DNA of 39,198 nucleotides from Actinomyces succiniciruminis (GCF_900002405.1 NZ_LK995479.1:1-39198); one strand, 5' to 3'; counted from the stretch's first letter, positions 22,515-32,044 are shown. Notes: generated by a model from the sequence alone, not told the origin. A program made the numbers and translations.

Positions 22515-23480
22515 ATGCCCACCGCTGACATCACGCGCGCCGAGGTCGCCGGCCTCATCCAGGACGCGTACTCCACCGACTTCCTGAACGCCGCCGTGGA
22601 CTCCTCCATCGTGCTGCAGGCCTTCCCGACCGTATCCATGGGCACCAAGACCGAGCGGCTGCCGGTCCTGGCTACCATCCCGCACGCCAACTGGGTCACC
22701 GAGGACTCCACCGCAGACGAGGGCACCAAGCCCACCTCCAAGTTCTCCTGGGCGAACAAGACCCTCGTCGCCGAGGAAGTCGCGGTCATCATCCCCGTGC
22801 ACGAGAACGTCGTGGACGACGCCACCGAGGACATCCTGGGCGAGATCACCCGCCTGGGCGGCCAGGCCATGGGCTACGCCCTGGACGCCGCGGTCCTGTT
22901 CGGCGTGAACAAGCCCGCCACCTGGACCGACCCCGACCTGTTCGCCGCCGCCACCGCCTCCGGCAACCTCACCCAGATCTCCGCCACCGACCCGGCCTCC
23001 GACCTGGTCGGAGCGATCCTGCAGAACGCCGGCCTGGTCATCGGCGACGGCGAGTTCGAGCCGGACAAGCTCATCGCCCGCCGCTCCCTGCGCATGCAGC
23101 TGGCAAACCTGCGCAACACTGACGGCACCCCCATCTACCTGCCGTCCCTGTCCGCCACCCCTGGCGCCACCGACCAGGTGGCCGGCATGACCACCCTGTG
23201 GGCGCGCGGCACCGTCGCCGGAGACCAGCCCGTCTTCGACGCCTCCAAGGCCACCGCCCTGATCGTGGACTCCACCGCCGTCCGCATCGGCGTCCGCCAG
23301 GACATCACCGTCAAGTTCCTGGACCAGGCCACCGTCAACGGCATCAACCTGGCCGAGAAGGACATGGTCGCCCTCCGCTTCAAGGCCCGCTACGCCTACT
23401 GCCTGCGCAACATCGTCGCCCAGAACAACACCGAGGCCGTCACCCGCAACCCCGTCGGCGCCGTCACCCCGGCCGCCTGA
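22515..23480 (+). CDS. Major capsid protein (HK97 fold)
   Basis: The 321-aa protein has the pattern of HK97-fold capsid proteins: a short N-arm, VSMGTKTERLPVLATIPHANWVTEDS, an E-loop region (KFSWANKTLVAEEVAVIIPVHENVVDD), an A-domain, and the P-domain ending RFKARYAYCLRNIVAQN. There is no fused protease and no separate protease gene, so the scaffold is probably a separate gene that leaves the head without cleavage. GAGAGGACA precedes the ATG. Confidence 0.92.
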   Translation: MPTADITRAEVAGLIQDAYSTDFLNAAVDSSIVLQAFPTVSMGTKTERLPVLATIPHANWVTEDSTADEGTKPTSKFSWANKTLVAEEVAVIIPVHENVVDDATEDILGEITRLGGQAMGYALDAAVLFGVNKPATWTDPDLFAAATASGNLTQISATDPASDLVGAILQNAGLVIGDGEFEPDKLIARRSLRMQLANLRNTDGTPIYLPSLSATPGATDQVAGMTTLWARGTVAGDQPVFDASKATALIVDSTAVRIGVRQDITVKFLDQATVNGINLAEKDMVALRFKARYAYCLRNIVAQNNTEAVTRNPVGAVTPAA

Positions 23481-23495
23481 CCGCAGGGAGACACC

Positions 23496-23705
23496 ATGAC
23501 CCGATTCGTTCACCGGCACACCGGAGCCCAGCTCTCCTACCCTCCCGGCCACCGGCTCCACACCATCCTGTCCGCGCTCGCGGATTGGCAGGAGGCCGAG
23601 GAGCGCGACGTTGAGGAGGTGGGGGACGATGGCGCAGGAGACCGAGCCGGCGGACGCGGATCTGCTGGCCGACGTCGCGGCCGCTCTAAGGCGGGCGCTG
23701 ACTGA
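23496..23705 (+). CDS. Small head-associated protein
   Basis: The 69-aa product (MTRFVHRHTGAQLSYPPGHR...) begins after GGGAGA and matches the small proteins often found between capsid and connector genes. The last third overlaps the next gene in another frame and is low-complexity, so selection probably acts on the first 45 residues. Confidence 0.65.
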   Translation: MTRFVHRHTGAQLSYPPGHRLHTILSALADWQEAEERDVEEVGDDGAGDRAGGRGSAGRRRGRSKAGAD

Positions 23706-24033
23706 CAGCGAGGCCACGGCCGTGCCCCACCTGGCTGTAGGCGCTGCTGCTCTGATTCGCGGGTTCCTGGGGCAGGAGCCTCCGGAGGACGCCGCGGGCG
23801 TGGTCCGGTATGTGACTGCGCAGATGATCTCCAGGGCGTTGTCGCGGCCTGGTGACGTGCCTGTGGGGCTGGCGACCATGTCTGTGACCACGGGGCCGCT
23901 GGCCACCTCGCAGGGATTCTCCACGGACTCGCAGGGCGGGGGCGTGTGGCTGACTCGGCAGGATCAGATCATGCTCCGCCCGTGGCGGCGGCACATGGTC
24001 TCCGCCCCACTGGTCTCGGAGCGCACGCCGTGA
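23629..24033 (+). CDS. Head-tail connector (adaptor) protein
   Basis: The 134-aa protein is mostly helical in its first 90 residues (ADLLADVAAALRRALTDSE, DAAGVVRYVTAQMISRALSRPGD), like phage adaptor proteins of the gp15/gp6-like family, then a loop (GFSTDSQGGGVWLTRQDQIMLRPW). GAGGAGG precedes ATG 23629. It presumably docks on the portal ring. Confidence 0.75.
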   Translation: MAQETEPADADLLADVAAALRRALTDSEATAVPHLAVGAAALIRGFLGQEPPEDAAGVVRYVTAQMISRALSRPGDVPVGLATMSVTTGPLATSQGFSTDSQGGGVWLTRQDQIMLRPWRRHMVSAPLVSERTP

Positions 24034-24389
24034 GCAGCATCCTTGACCTGCTGCCGGACTCGTGGCGCACCGATGTCACGGTTACTGGCCCGTCCCAGCG
24101 CACTGCCGACGGGATGCGCGCCCCAGCCGACCCGCCCGTGGCTGTGGCCGGCGTGGTGGTGGTCCCGTCGTCGGCGGCTCCGCCCGCTGACGGGAGCCTG
24201 GCCCCGCCCGAGGGCTCCGAGGACACGGCCATGCTGTACGCGGCCCCCGGGGCGCAGATCCGCCACCGTGACGTGGTCACTGTGCCCGCCCCGCACCCGC
24301 TGGCCGGCTCGTGGCTCGTGGACAGGTCCCCGTCCCACTGGCCGCTCGGCGTCGCCATCACTATGACCCGTCGGCATCAGGAGGTGTGA
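24030..24389 (+). CDS. Head completion/stopper-like protein
   Basis: The 119-aa product is beta-rich (WRTDVTVTGPSQRTADGMRAP, VVVVPSSAAPPADGS, LAGSWLVDRSPSHWPLGVAITM). GTG overlaps the preceding TGA. Size and position match the stopper protein between adaptor and tail components. The assignment is by order, with no diagnostic motif. Confidence 0.65.
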   Translation: MSSILDLLPDSWRTDVTVTGPSQRTADGMRAPADPPVAVAGVVVVPSSAAPPADGSLAPPEGSEDTAMLYAAPGAQIRHRDVVTVPAPHPLAGSWLVDRSPSHWPLGVAITMTRRHQEV

Positions 24390-24394
24390 TCACC

Positions 24395-24775
24395 GTGCCC
24401 TCTCCACGGATGGTGCTCGACCATGCGGGCCTGGACCGGCTGCTGGCCTCCTCCCAGATGGGGACGGCGATCTTCGCCCAGGCGCAGGACATGCTGCCGG
24501 TGGTGCGCGCGGCCACTCCGCGCCGCTCGGGCGCGCTTGCGGCGTCGTGGCGGGTTGAGTCCGCCCAGACCGTGGTGCGCACCCGCAAGGGCGGCACGTC
24601 GGTGCGTGCCGGCGCCCGCATCATCTCCGACGCCGAGCACGCGGCCGCCGTCGAGTTCGGCCACCTCGGTACCGCCGTGCCTGGCGCGGAGGGATACAGG
24701 TTCGTCGTGCCAGGGCAACACATGCTCGGCGCCCTGGCCGGCACGAAGGCGGCCCGCGCCGCCGGAAAGAAGTAG
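24395..24775 (+). CDS. HK97 gp10-like head-tail joining protein
   Basis: The 126-aa product shows the HK97 gp10 pattern: an initial helix, DMLPVVRAATPRRSGALAASWRVE, VRAGARIISDAEHAAAVEFGHLG, PGQHMLGALAGTKAARA. GGAGG lies about 10 bases before GTG 24395; GTG 24386 overlaps the upstream stop but sits too close to the ribosome-binding site. Confidence 0.82.
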   Translation: MPSPRMVLDHAGLDRLLASSQMGTAIFAQAQDMLPVVRAATPRRSGALAASWRVESAQTVVRTRKGGTSVRAGARIISDAEHAAAVEFGHLGTAVPGAEGYRFVVPGQHMLGALAGTKAARAAGKK

Positions 24776-24779
24776 CCCC

Positions 24780-25178
24780 ATGTCTGATCCTGTGGAGATG
24801 GTGCGCTCCGTCCTGGAGGGCCTGTCCATCGACGACGCCGGCACCGTACTGGCGACCTGCCGGGTGCTGACCGTCCAGGCCCTGGACCGGCTGCCTGTGG
24901 TGCATGTGGCTGCGGCCGGCGGCGGCTCCCAGACCGACATTGACCGGCTGGACCGCATCAGCACCGTCGTCTACGCCCAGGCCCCCACCGAGGACGGCGC
25001 CCCGACCGCCGTGTCTATCGCCGAGCTGGTGCACGCCGCGCTCGTGGGCGGCCCGCATGACACGCCGGCTGGCTACATCGACGAGGTGCGTGCCGAGTCG
25101 CTGCCGACCGGCCAGCCCTACACCGACACCGTGGATACCGCTGCGGCGGTCTACGGCGTCGTCCACCGAATCCTCTAA
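24780..25178 (+). CDS. Tail terminator-like protein
   Basis: The 132-aa product (CRVLTVQALDRLPVVHVAAAGG, RISTVVYAQAPTEDG, YTDTVDTAAAVYGVVHRIL) resembles the tail-terminator fold of siphoviruses: a helix, a beta sheet and a C-terminal strand. It lies in the expected position before the major tail protein. ATG follows the stop of the upstream gene by four bases. Confidence 0.7.
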   Translation: MSDPVEMVRSVLEGLSIDDAGTVLATCRVLTVQALDRLPVVHVAAAGGGSQTDIDRLDRISTVVYAQAPTEDGAPTAVSIAELVHAALVGGPHDTPAGYIDEVRAESLPTGQPYTDTVDTAAAVYGVVHRIL

Positions 25179-25209
25179 CCGATCATCCGCATAACTGGAA
25201 GGAAACGTC

Positions 25210-25872
25210 GTGCCTACGTTCGACACTCTCAAGTCCTCCTCTGACAACCGCAACCTGGTGCGCAAGACCAAAGGGGCGCTCATGTTCTTGGCGCCCACGT
25301 CTGCGGCCCTGCCTGAGAAGCTGATGGAGACCCCCACCAGCCTGGTGCAACTGCCCACCGAGTGGTGGCCGGTAGGCCTGGTCACCCCCGACGGCTACAC
25401 CTTCGCCGCCGACACCTCCACCGAGGACGTCGAGGCCCTGGGCTATATCGAGCCGGTCCGCTCCGACATCACCCAGGTCGCCAAGTCCATTCAGGTCACC
25501 GTCTACGAGACGCTCAAGAAGAACCTGCAGCAGCTCATCTACGGCGTGGACCTGTCCTCCGCTACCCAGGACCCCACCACCGGCGAGGTCCACTGGGATG
25601 AGGCTCCCGTGCCCGCCCAGGAGGAGTTCCGGGCGCTCATCGTCTCCCAGGACGGCCCCGCCTCCGACAACTGGCTGGTCGGCAAGGGCTACCCGCTGGT
25701 GAAGCTCGCCGAGGTGCCCGAGGAGACGTGGAACTCCTCCGACGCCGTCCAGCTGCAGCTGACCCTGAACGTCTTCACCGACACCACCCTGGGCACACCC
25801 TGCCGCCACTACTTCGGCGGCACCGGCCCGCTCAAGCACAAGGACGCCCTCGGCTTCACCGCCGGCGAGTGA
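25210..25872 (+). CDS. Major tail protein
   Basis: The 220-aa protein is beta-rich with a typical tail-tube pattern: WWPVGLVTPDGYTFAADTSTEDVEALGY, VRSDITQVAKSIQVTVYETLKK, and LQLTLNVFTDTTLGTPCRHYFGG. It forms the hexameric rings of the tail tube. GTG follows GGAAGGAAA. Position between tail terminator and chaperones supports the call. Confidence 0.9.
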   Translation: MPTFDTLKSSSDNRNLVRKTKGALMFLAPTSAALPEKLMETPTSLVQLPTEWWPVGLVTPDGYTFAADTSTEDVEALGYIEPVRSDITQVAKSIQVTVYETLKKNLQQLIYGVDLSSATQDPTTGEVHWDEAPVPAQEEFRALIVSQDGPASDNWLVGKGYPLVKLAEVPEETWNSSDAVQLQLTLNVFTDTTLGTPCRHYFGGTGPLKHKDALGFTAGE

Positions 25873-25885
25873 CAGGAGAAAAGCA

Positions 25886-26086
25886 ATGGCTACCTTCACT
25901 ACTGAGATCGACGACAAGACCGTCGAGATCACCACGAACAACCCCACCGAGATAGTTACCTTGACCGCCCAGGGCTGGAAGCGCGAGCCTGACCCCGAGC
26001 CTGCCGACACCAAGGCAAAGGACCCCAAGCCCACTACCAAGGCGAAGCCCAAGACCGAAGTCAAGGCCGTTGAGGGCGGTAAGTGA
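25886..26086 (+). CDS. Small tail-region protein
   Basis: The 66-aa product has a short structured start (ATFTTEIDDKTVEITTNNPTEIVTLTAQGW) and a Lys/Pro-rich tail. AGGAGAAAAGCA precedes ATG. Similar short proteins lie between tail tube and chaperone genes in actinophages. Its stop overlaps the chaperone ATG (TGATG). Confidence 0.7.
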   Translation: MATFTTEIDDKTVEITTNNPTEIVTLTAQGWKREPDPEPADTKAKDPKPTTKAKPKTEVKAVEGGK

Positions 26087-26445
26087 TGTCTGACCGGATC
26101 ACGATCACCACGAACCTGTCCAAGATCTCCACCCTCGAAGCGGAGACCGAACACGAGCCCTTCCGCGTCGGAATCGGCAACTCCAAGTTCATCACCTTCC
26201 CGGCGATCCAGGACCTCCCGTTCGAGCAGGCGGACCTCGTACTGTCCCGCCTCTCCCACGCCGAAGAGGACGGCCTGCTCACCTCTGAGCTCCTGTCCGC
26301 CTGGCTCTCCGAGGAGGACTACAAAGCCCTGCAGGCCGCCAACCCGTCCATGCGCACCATCGTCGCCCTCATCCGGGAGGTCAACTCCTACTACGAGGAG
26401 ACCGCCGGCACCGAGGGGGAAGACGACTCCTCCGCCTCTGCCTGA
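26086..26445 (+). CDS. Tail assembly chaperone, short form
   Basis: The 119-aa product (FRVGIGNSKFITFPAIQDLPFEQADLVLS, LSAWLSEEDYKALQAANPSMRTIVALIREVNSYY) is the upstream partner of the pair of tail assembly chaperones preceding the tape measure. It binds the tape measure during tail assembly. A minority of ribosomes is predicted to shift -1 at 26415-26421 and make the longer fusion. Confidence 0.85.
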   Translation: MSDRITITTNLSKISTLEAETEHEPFRVGIGNSKFITFPAIQDLPFEQADLVLSRLSHAEEDGLLTSELLSAWLSEEDYKALQAANPSMRTIVALIREVNSYYEETAGTEGEDDSSASA

Positions 26446-26870
26446 CCCGCTTCCGCCCCCAGGTCCGCGCCGACCTCCACGAGTATTACGGCGTGGACCT
26501 GGGAGCCGCGGCAGCAGGCCATAGGTGGCGGCAGCTGATCGACCTAATAGGCCAGCTGCCGGCCACATCACGCACCTGGGTCGCCATGACCGAGGACGAG
26601 CAGACAGCGGAGGAACTGGCCCAGGCCATCGCCAACGCCCCCGACACCGGCGACCCCCGCAAGGACATCTCCCCACGCGACTACACCGCCGTCCTGGCCG
26701 CGCTCGCGGACATCTATGACCTGATCGCGGCGGGGTTGACGGAGCGGAAGCGGAAGCCTCCCAGGTATCCGCGTCCGGGCCCTTCGGCGGTGGCTCGGGC
26801 GATCGCTCGCCTGGAGGCGGACAGCCTGCACGACCTGATCGCGCAGATGACACCACACGCACTCGACTAG
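26086..26870 (+). CDS. Tail assembly chaperone, -1 frameshift long form
   Basis: Ribosomes shifting -1 at G-GGG-GAA (26415-26421) continue in the second frame to 26870, giving about 261 aa: 112 residues of the short form, then a 149-residue extension with LTRFRPQVRADLHEYYGVDLG, WRQLIDLIGQLP and RDYTAVLAALADIYDLIAAG. The second frame has no good start of its own near its beginning. This is the conserved G/GT arrangement of long-tailed phages. Confidence 0.85.
26415..26421 (+). other. -1 programmed frameshift slippery heptamer
   Basis: GGGGGAA is read G-GGG-GAA in the first frame; both tRNAs can re-pair one base back (GGG and GGA). It lies 24 bases before the zero-frame stop and joins the two chaperone reading frames. 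Confidence 0.82.
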
Positions 26871-26891
26871 CGGAAGGTGAGGTGACTCGCG

Positions 26892-29800
26892 GTGGCGTAT
26901 CAGGCCGGCAGCGTTTTCGTTGACGTGGTCCCGTCGCTTAAGGGCTTCGGGAAGCGGGTCACCGCTGAGGTGACTTCCTCCATGGGTGGGGCGGCCAACA
27001 AGGCCGCCACCACCTTCAGCTCCGACTTCCGCAAGACGGCGTCCTCCCTGGGGACGGACGTGTCCAACGACCTGTCCGACTCCCTGGGCAAGTCCACCCC
27101 GAGGTTGCGCCGCGAGGCCGAGGCCGCAGCCGCCGCGGTCACCTCCGCCCAGGAGGCGGTCACCAAGGCGTCCAAGAAGGTCGAGGAGGCCCGCGCAGGC
27201 GAGGTCACCGCCTCCGAGAAGGTCACCAAGGCCGAGGAGGCACTGGCGGAGGCCCGGGCGTCGGGTGATGAGGCGGCGATCGCGAAGGCCGAGCAGAACC
27301 TGACGAAAGCCCGTGAGGGAGCGGCTGCCGCCGACCAGAAGGCGGACAAGGCTGCCGCCGAGCTGACCCGGGCACGGTCCACCCTGGAGGAGGCGACCGC
27401 GAAGGCCGCCACGGCCCAGGAGGCGCTGAGCAAGCGGACGGCGGAGACCACCAGCTCGGTGGAGTCTCTGCGGCGGACTGCGGCGTCCGGGGTGGAACTG
27501 GTCAAGGCCGGCGCTGCCCGCGACCTGGACGGCGTGCGCTCCGCGCTCGCGGGGGTGCGTACGGGCCTGGGCGAGCTGCGCACTCAGGCCGCCTCTGGTG
27601 ACACTGCCCTCGGCAGGCTGTCCCAGAGCGCGGCAACGGTCAAGGCCGCCCTGGGTCAGATGGCATCGGCTGGGATCTCCGGACTTAAGCAGGTGTCCTC
27701 CATAGCTGGGCAGGCCGTCAAGGCGCTAGCTCAGACGGCGGCGTCTGCTGCCGGCGCGGTAGCCACCCTCGTGGGTGGCATCGCCATCAAGGGCGGCATC
27801 AGCCGGGCCCTGAGCATTGAGGACGCGCAGGCCAAGCTCAAGGCTCTCGGCCATGACGCCGACTCGGTGTCCTCCATCATGGACTCCGCCCTGGCGAGCG
27901 TGCAGGGCACCGCCTATGGCCTGGGGGATGCCGCCACGGTCGCGGCGTCGGCGGTCGCCTCCGGCGTCAAGCAGGGCGAGCAGCTGACCTCCTACCTGTC
28001 CTCCATAGCGGACATCGCCACCATCAGCGGCGACTCCTTGGAGAACGTGGGTCTGGTGTTCAACCAGGTGGTCAGCAAGGGCAAGGTCCAGACGCAGGAC
28101 ATGTACCAGCTGGCGAACCGGGGTATCCCGATCTTCCAGTGGTTGGCCGAGGAGTCCGGCGTCACCCTGGAGCAGATCCAGTCGGATATCTCCGCCGGCC
28201 TGGTCTCCTCCGACGACTTTTTGAAGGCGGTGCAGAAGAACTCTGCTGGCGCCGCCCTGGCGTCCGCAGACACGGTGCGCGGCGCCGTCTCCAACACCTA
28301 TGCCGCCCTCGGGAGGCTCGGCGCCGCCGCGTTCGAGCCGATCATGCCTGCCATCCGCTCCTCTCTGGGCGGGGTGATCGAGGTGGCCGACCAGGTCACC
28401 ACCCTGGTCAAGCCCGTCCTGGAGAGCATCGGTGCGACCCTGTCTGAGAAGGTGGCCGGCGTGGTCGAGCGCATCAAGGAGACGGCCGGCCCCTTCGTGG
28501 AGTCCCTGGGAGAGAAGCTGTCTGGGGCGAAGGAGGCCCTGGACGGCATCGGCTCCGGCTCCCTGGTCTCCACGCTGCTCCCGGCCCTCGGCGCCGGCGC
28601 GGGCCTGCTGTCCCAGTGGGCGTCCGGCATCCCCGTCATCAACAAGCTGATCCCCTCCATGTCCGGTCCCGTGGGCGTGGTCGCGGGCCTGATCGCCTCC
28701 ATGGTCGCCACCTCCCCGGAGCTGCGGGATGCCCTGGGCGGCGCCTTCGAAGCGATCGGCTCGGTACTGGGGGACCTGGCCGAGCCTGCGAAGACGGTCC
28801 TGTCCACGATCGGTGACCTGACCGCTGTCCTGGGGGACTCCCTGGCTCAGGCGATCACCGCGATCACCCCGTCTCTGACCTCTCTCGCGCAGACGGTGCT
28901 GCCGGTCATCTCCGACGTCCTGGCGATCCTCGGTCCGGCGCTGGTGGATGTGGCGGCCACGCTCGGGGATGCACTGGTGGCCGCGCTGCCGACGCTGGCG
29001 GATTTGCTCGCCGACGTCGCCCAGGTGGTGCTCCCGGTCCTGCCGGGCCTGCTGGACGGGCTGCTGTCGGTGGGGCTGCCTCTGCTGGAGTGGGTGGTGG
29101 GCCTCGCATCGGCGATCCTGGACAACGAGGCCGCTGTCGGCATCATCGTCGGCGCCCTGGTGACCTGGAAGACCACCATCACAGCGATCAAGATCGCCAC
29201 CACCGCCTGGTCCATCGCCCAGGGACTACTGAACGTTGCCCTGAACGCGAACCCGATCGGTCTGGTCATCATTGCGCTCACGGCACTAGCGGCCGGTATC
29301 GCGGTGGCGTGGCAGAAGTCCGAGACCTTCCGGACCGTGGTCACGACCGCGTTCGAGGCCGTCAAGGGCGCGATCTCCACGGTGGTGGACTGGGTTACCG
29401 GCACCGTGGTGCCGGCGGTGCAGGGGTTCTGGGAGAACACGGTCAAGCCCGTCATTGAGAAGGTCAAGAGCGCGATCTCCACGGTAGCCGAGTTCATTAG
29501 TGGCACGGTGGCACCGGCGATTCAGACCGCGATCGATACGATCGGTAACATTTTCTCCTGGCTATACAACACCATTGTTAAGCCGGTGTGGACTGCGATC
29601 AGGACGATCATTCAGATCGTCAGTACGGCTATCGCTATTGTCGTCGCCGCGGTCGTGGTCGTGGTCCGTGACCAGCTCGGCAAGATCTTCACTTGGCTGT
29701 ACAACAATGTGGTCAAGCCGGTGTGGGACGGCATCAAGACCGCCATCACTGGCGCGTGGAACTCCATCAAGACGGTGCTGATGGCGCTGCGCAACTTCAT

Positions 29801-31241
29801 TAGCGGCACGCTGGGACCGATCTTCACATGGCTGCGCGACACTGTCGTCAAGCCGGTGTGGAACACCATCAAGACCGTCATCTCTTCGGTCGCGAACGTG
29901 CTGACGAACACGATCCTGCCGAAGATTAAGTTCTTCGCCACGAGCGTGAAGACGGCGTTCACCACGCTGCGGGACGCGGTCAAGACCGCGATGAACAAGA
30001 TCAAGGAGTACGCCGCCAAACCGGTGAACTTCGTGATCAAGACGGTCTACACCAACGGCATCAAAAAGGCATTCGACTCCATCGCTTCCAAGGTGGGCCT
30101 GTCGCTGCGCATGCCCACGGTGACCGCGATCCCGGGCTATGCGACCGGCGGAGTGTTCCAGACGATGACTCCTGGCTACACGCCGGGGAAGGACGTGTAT
30201 ACGTTCTATTCTCCGGACGGCGGAGGCGCGATCCGCCTGTCTGGTGGTGAGGGGATCATTCGCCCGGACGCTCTGCGCGCCCTGGGCGGCAAGCGGTGGC
30301 TGGACGCGGTCAACGCCTCCCGCGGCGCCGGCCTCGCTACTGTCGGCGACACGGGCAGCCGGCGCGGCCAGGTCGCCTTCGCCGAGGGAGGCATCTGGGG
30401 CTCCATCAAGTCCGGCTTCGACAGCACCAAGAACTGGCTGAAGGACACTGCGTCCGCCGTCTCCGACATCCTCGCCGACCCGCTCGGCGCAATCGCCAAC
30501 CTGGTCACCAAACCCGCCCAGGCCCTGCTGAACACTATGGAGTCCAACATGTGGGCCCAGATCATCAAGGCAATGCCGGGCAAATGGTTCGACTCGATCG
30601 CGCAATGGTTCAAGCGCGGATCTGACGGCGTGACCTCCACGGGCGGCCTGCCCGGCCAGGCCCGCAAGTACCTGGGCACCCCATACGTGTGGGGCGGCAG
30701 CAGCATCCCGCCGGGCCTGGACTGCTCCGGCCTGGTCTACTACTCGGCGAAAACCCTCGGCTGGAACTGGCCGCGCCTGACCGCCGCCGGCTACCAGTCC
30801 CACGCCAAGTCGGTCGCATGGGACAAGAAGACCGCCGGCGACCTGCTGTTCTGGGGCAGCCCTGCATACCACGTGGCGATCTACGCCGGCGGCGGGAAAA
30901 TGCTTGAGGAACCGCACCCGGGCGGGTCGGCCCGCGAGATCGCGATCTGGGGCTCCCCGACCGTCGGCCGGATCGGCAAGACATTCGACAACGGCGGCGT
31001 GCTCCCGCCCGGCCTGACCGCCGCGATCAACGCCACCGGCGGCCCAGAGGCGATCCTGACCCGCCACCAGTGGGACACGCTGACCGCGCTCGCCGACCGC
31101 GGCACCGATCTAGCCGGTGCCCTGGACGGCACCGACGTTCGCCTGGTCATCAACGACCGTACCGCCCTCGACTCTCACATCGAGACCGTCGCCACCTCTG
31201 CTGCTCGCCGCCGGGCAGCCCTGACCGGGAGGAGCCGCTGA
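26892..31241 (+). CDS. Tape measure protein with C-terminal NlpC/P60 peptidase
   Basis: This 1449-aa protein sets tail length. Residues 90-230 are coiled coil; 250-300 and several later stretches (about 620-830) are hydrophobic and helical. Residues about 840-1070 contain repeated units with VVxPVWxxIKT, typical of tape measures. Residues 1255-1365 form an NlpC/P60 domain, YVWGGSSIPPGLDCSGLVYY with Cys1278 and AYHVAIY with His1327, which should cut peptidoglycan during DNA entry. GTG start after GGAAGGTGAGG. By the usual 1.5 angstrom per residue rule the tail would be about 200 nm long. Confidence 0.96.
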   Translation: MAYQAGSVFVDVVPSLKGFGKRVTAEVTSSMGGAANKAATTFSSDFRKTASSLGTDVSNDLSDSLGKSTPRLRREAEAAAAAVTSAQEAVTKASKKVEEARAGEVTASEKVTKAEEALAEARASGDEAAIAKAEQNLTKAREGAAAADQKADKAAAELTRARSTLEEATAKAATAQEALSKRTAETTSSVESLRRTAASGVELVKAGAARDLDGVRSALAGVRTGLGELRTQAASGDTALGRLSQSAATVKAALGQMASAGISGLKQVSSIAGQAVKALAQTAASAAGAVATLVGGIAIKGGISRALSIEDAQAKLKALGHDADSVSSIMDSALASVQGTAYGLGDAATVAASAVASGVKQGEQLTSYLSSIADIATISGDSLENVGLVFNQVVSKGKVQTQDMYQLANRGIPIFQWLAEESGVTLEQIQSDISAGLVSSDDFLKAVQKNSAGAALASADTVRGAVSNTYAALGRLGAAAFEPIMPAIRSSLGGVIEVADQVTTLVKPVLESIGATLSEKVAGVVERIKETAGPFVESLGEKLSGAKEALDGIGSGSLVSTLLPALGAGAGLLSQWASGIPVINKLIPSMSGPVGVVAGLIASMVATSPELRDALGGAFEAIGSVLGDLAEPAKTVLSTIGDLTAVLGDSLAQAITAITPSLTSLAQTVLPVISDVLAILGPALVDVAATLGDALVAALPTLADLLADVAQVVLPVLPGLLDGLLSVGLPLLEWVVGLASAILDNEAAVGIIVGALVTWKTTITAIKIATTAWSIAQGLLNVALNANPIGLVIIALTALAAGIAVAWQKSETFRTVVTTAFEAVKGAISTVVDWVTGTVVPAVQGFWENTVKPVIEKVKSAISTVAEFISGTVAPAIQTAIDTIGNIFSWLYNTIVKPVWTAIRTIIQIVSTAIAIVVAAVVVVVRDQLGKIFTWLYNNVVKPVWDGIKTAITGAWNSIKTVLMALRNFISGTLGPIFTWLRDTVVKPVWNTIKTVISSVANVLTNTILPKIKFFATSVKTAFTTLRDAVKTAMNKIKEYAAKPVNFVIKTVYTNGIKKAFDSIASKVGLSLRMPTVTAIPGYATGGVFQTMTPGYTPGKDVYTFYSPDGGGAIRLSGGEGIIRPDALRALGGKRWLDAVNASRGAGLATVGDTGSRRGQVAFAEGGIWGSIKSGFDSTKNWLKDTASAVSDILADPLGAIANLVTKPAQALLNTMESNMWAQIIKAMPGKWFDSIAQWFKRGSDGVTSTGGLPGQARKYLGTPYVWGGSSIPPGLDCSGLVYYSAKTLGWNWPRLTAAGYQSHAKSVAWDKKTAGDLLFWGSPAYHVAIYAGGGKMLEEPHPGGSAREIAIWGSPTVGRIGKTFDNGGVLPPGLTAAINATGGPEAILTRHQWDTLTALADRGTDLAGALDGTDVRLVINDRTALDSHIETVATSAARRRAALTGRSR

Positions 31242-32044
31242 TGGGCGTCATCGCCTCTGTTCCCGCCGGGCAGGCCCCCACTGTCCAGGTCGTGGTGGAG
31301 GCCGGCACGGTGCCAGCCGGTACCCCGTACACGGTCACCGGACACGCCTCCGGCGGCTACGAGTGGCCGGTGCGGGCCGGAGCCCGCACCTCCGACGGCA
31401 CCCAGGCGGTCCTAGGCGACCCAATCTGCCCGATCAACACCCCGGTCACCTACCGGGCCACCTGGGACGGCGGCCAGGCAGTATCCGCCGCTGTGCGCCG
31501 TCCCTGGTCGGGGTACTCGCTGCTGACCAACATCACCGGGAACGGCGCCGTGGACCTGCTGTGGCAGGGAGACGACGCCCGCGAGACCGACCCCCGCGTC
31601 ACCCTGCACGAAGTACCAGGACGCCCCACCCCGGTGGCCGTGTTCGCCCCCGCCATGGGCGCCGGCACCGTCTCCCTGACCGCACGCACCACCCCATCAG
31701 ACACTGCGGCGATGCTCGCGCTCGCGGCCAGGCCGGCGGCGGCGGCTTTGTTCCACAACCCCGCACGCTGCTGGCAGTGCCGGTGGGGGACGTGCGACGT
31801 GCCCCTGGTGACGATCATGGCTCTCACGAGCGTGTCTCACGCCCGTTCTCCTCGGCTGGATGTGGCTGAGCGGATCTGGACGCTCAAGGGCGCGGTCATC
31901 TCGGTGCCGGAGCCGGGCGTGGCGGTACCCACCTCGACGTGGGATGACCTGGATGCTGCAGGCTTGGCGTGGGCGCAGATCCCGGGCGTGGCGGGCACGT
32001 GGAACGGTTTTGACCGGGTGCTGTGGCAGGAGGCTGGGGCATGA
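31241..32044 (+). CDS. Distal-tail-like minor tail protein
   Basis: The 267-aa protein starts with ATG overlapping the tape-measure stop (TGATG). It is beta-rich (APTVQVVVEAGTVPAGTPYTVTG, VSLTARTTPSDTAAMLAL, CWQCRWGTCDVPLVTI). Its position directly after the tape measure corresponds to the distal tail protein in siphoviruses. A CWQC-x5-C cluster near residue 181 is visible. Confidence 0.75.
   Translation: MGVIASVPAGQAPTVQVVVEAGTVPAGTPYTVTGHASGGYEWPVRAGARTSDGTQAVLGDPICPINTPVTYRATWDGGQAVSAAVRRPWSGYSLLTNITGNGAVDLLWQGDDARETDPRVTLHEVPGRPTPVAVFAPAMGAGTVSLTARTTPSDTAAMLALAARPAAAALFHNPARCWQCRWGTCDVPLVTIMALTSVSHARSPRLDVAERIWTLKGAVISVPEPGVAVPTSTWDDLDAAGLAWAQIPGVAGTWNGFDRVLWQEAGA

Noticed and set aside
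22485-23924. Long minus-strand open frame (479 codons) opposite capsid genes
   Set aside because: It is a GC-rich shadow of the capsid gene, with low-complexity Gly/Val/Asp content and no ribosome-binding site or family resemblance.
29562-31067. Long minus-strand open frame opposite the tape measure gene
   Set aside because: Arg/Asp/Gly-rich antisense shadow; the plus strand carries a clear NlpC/P60 and tape-measure protein.
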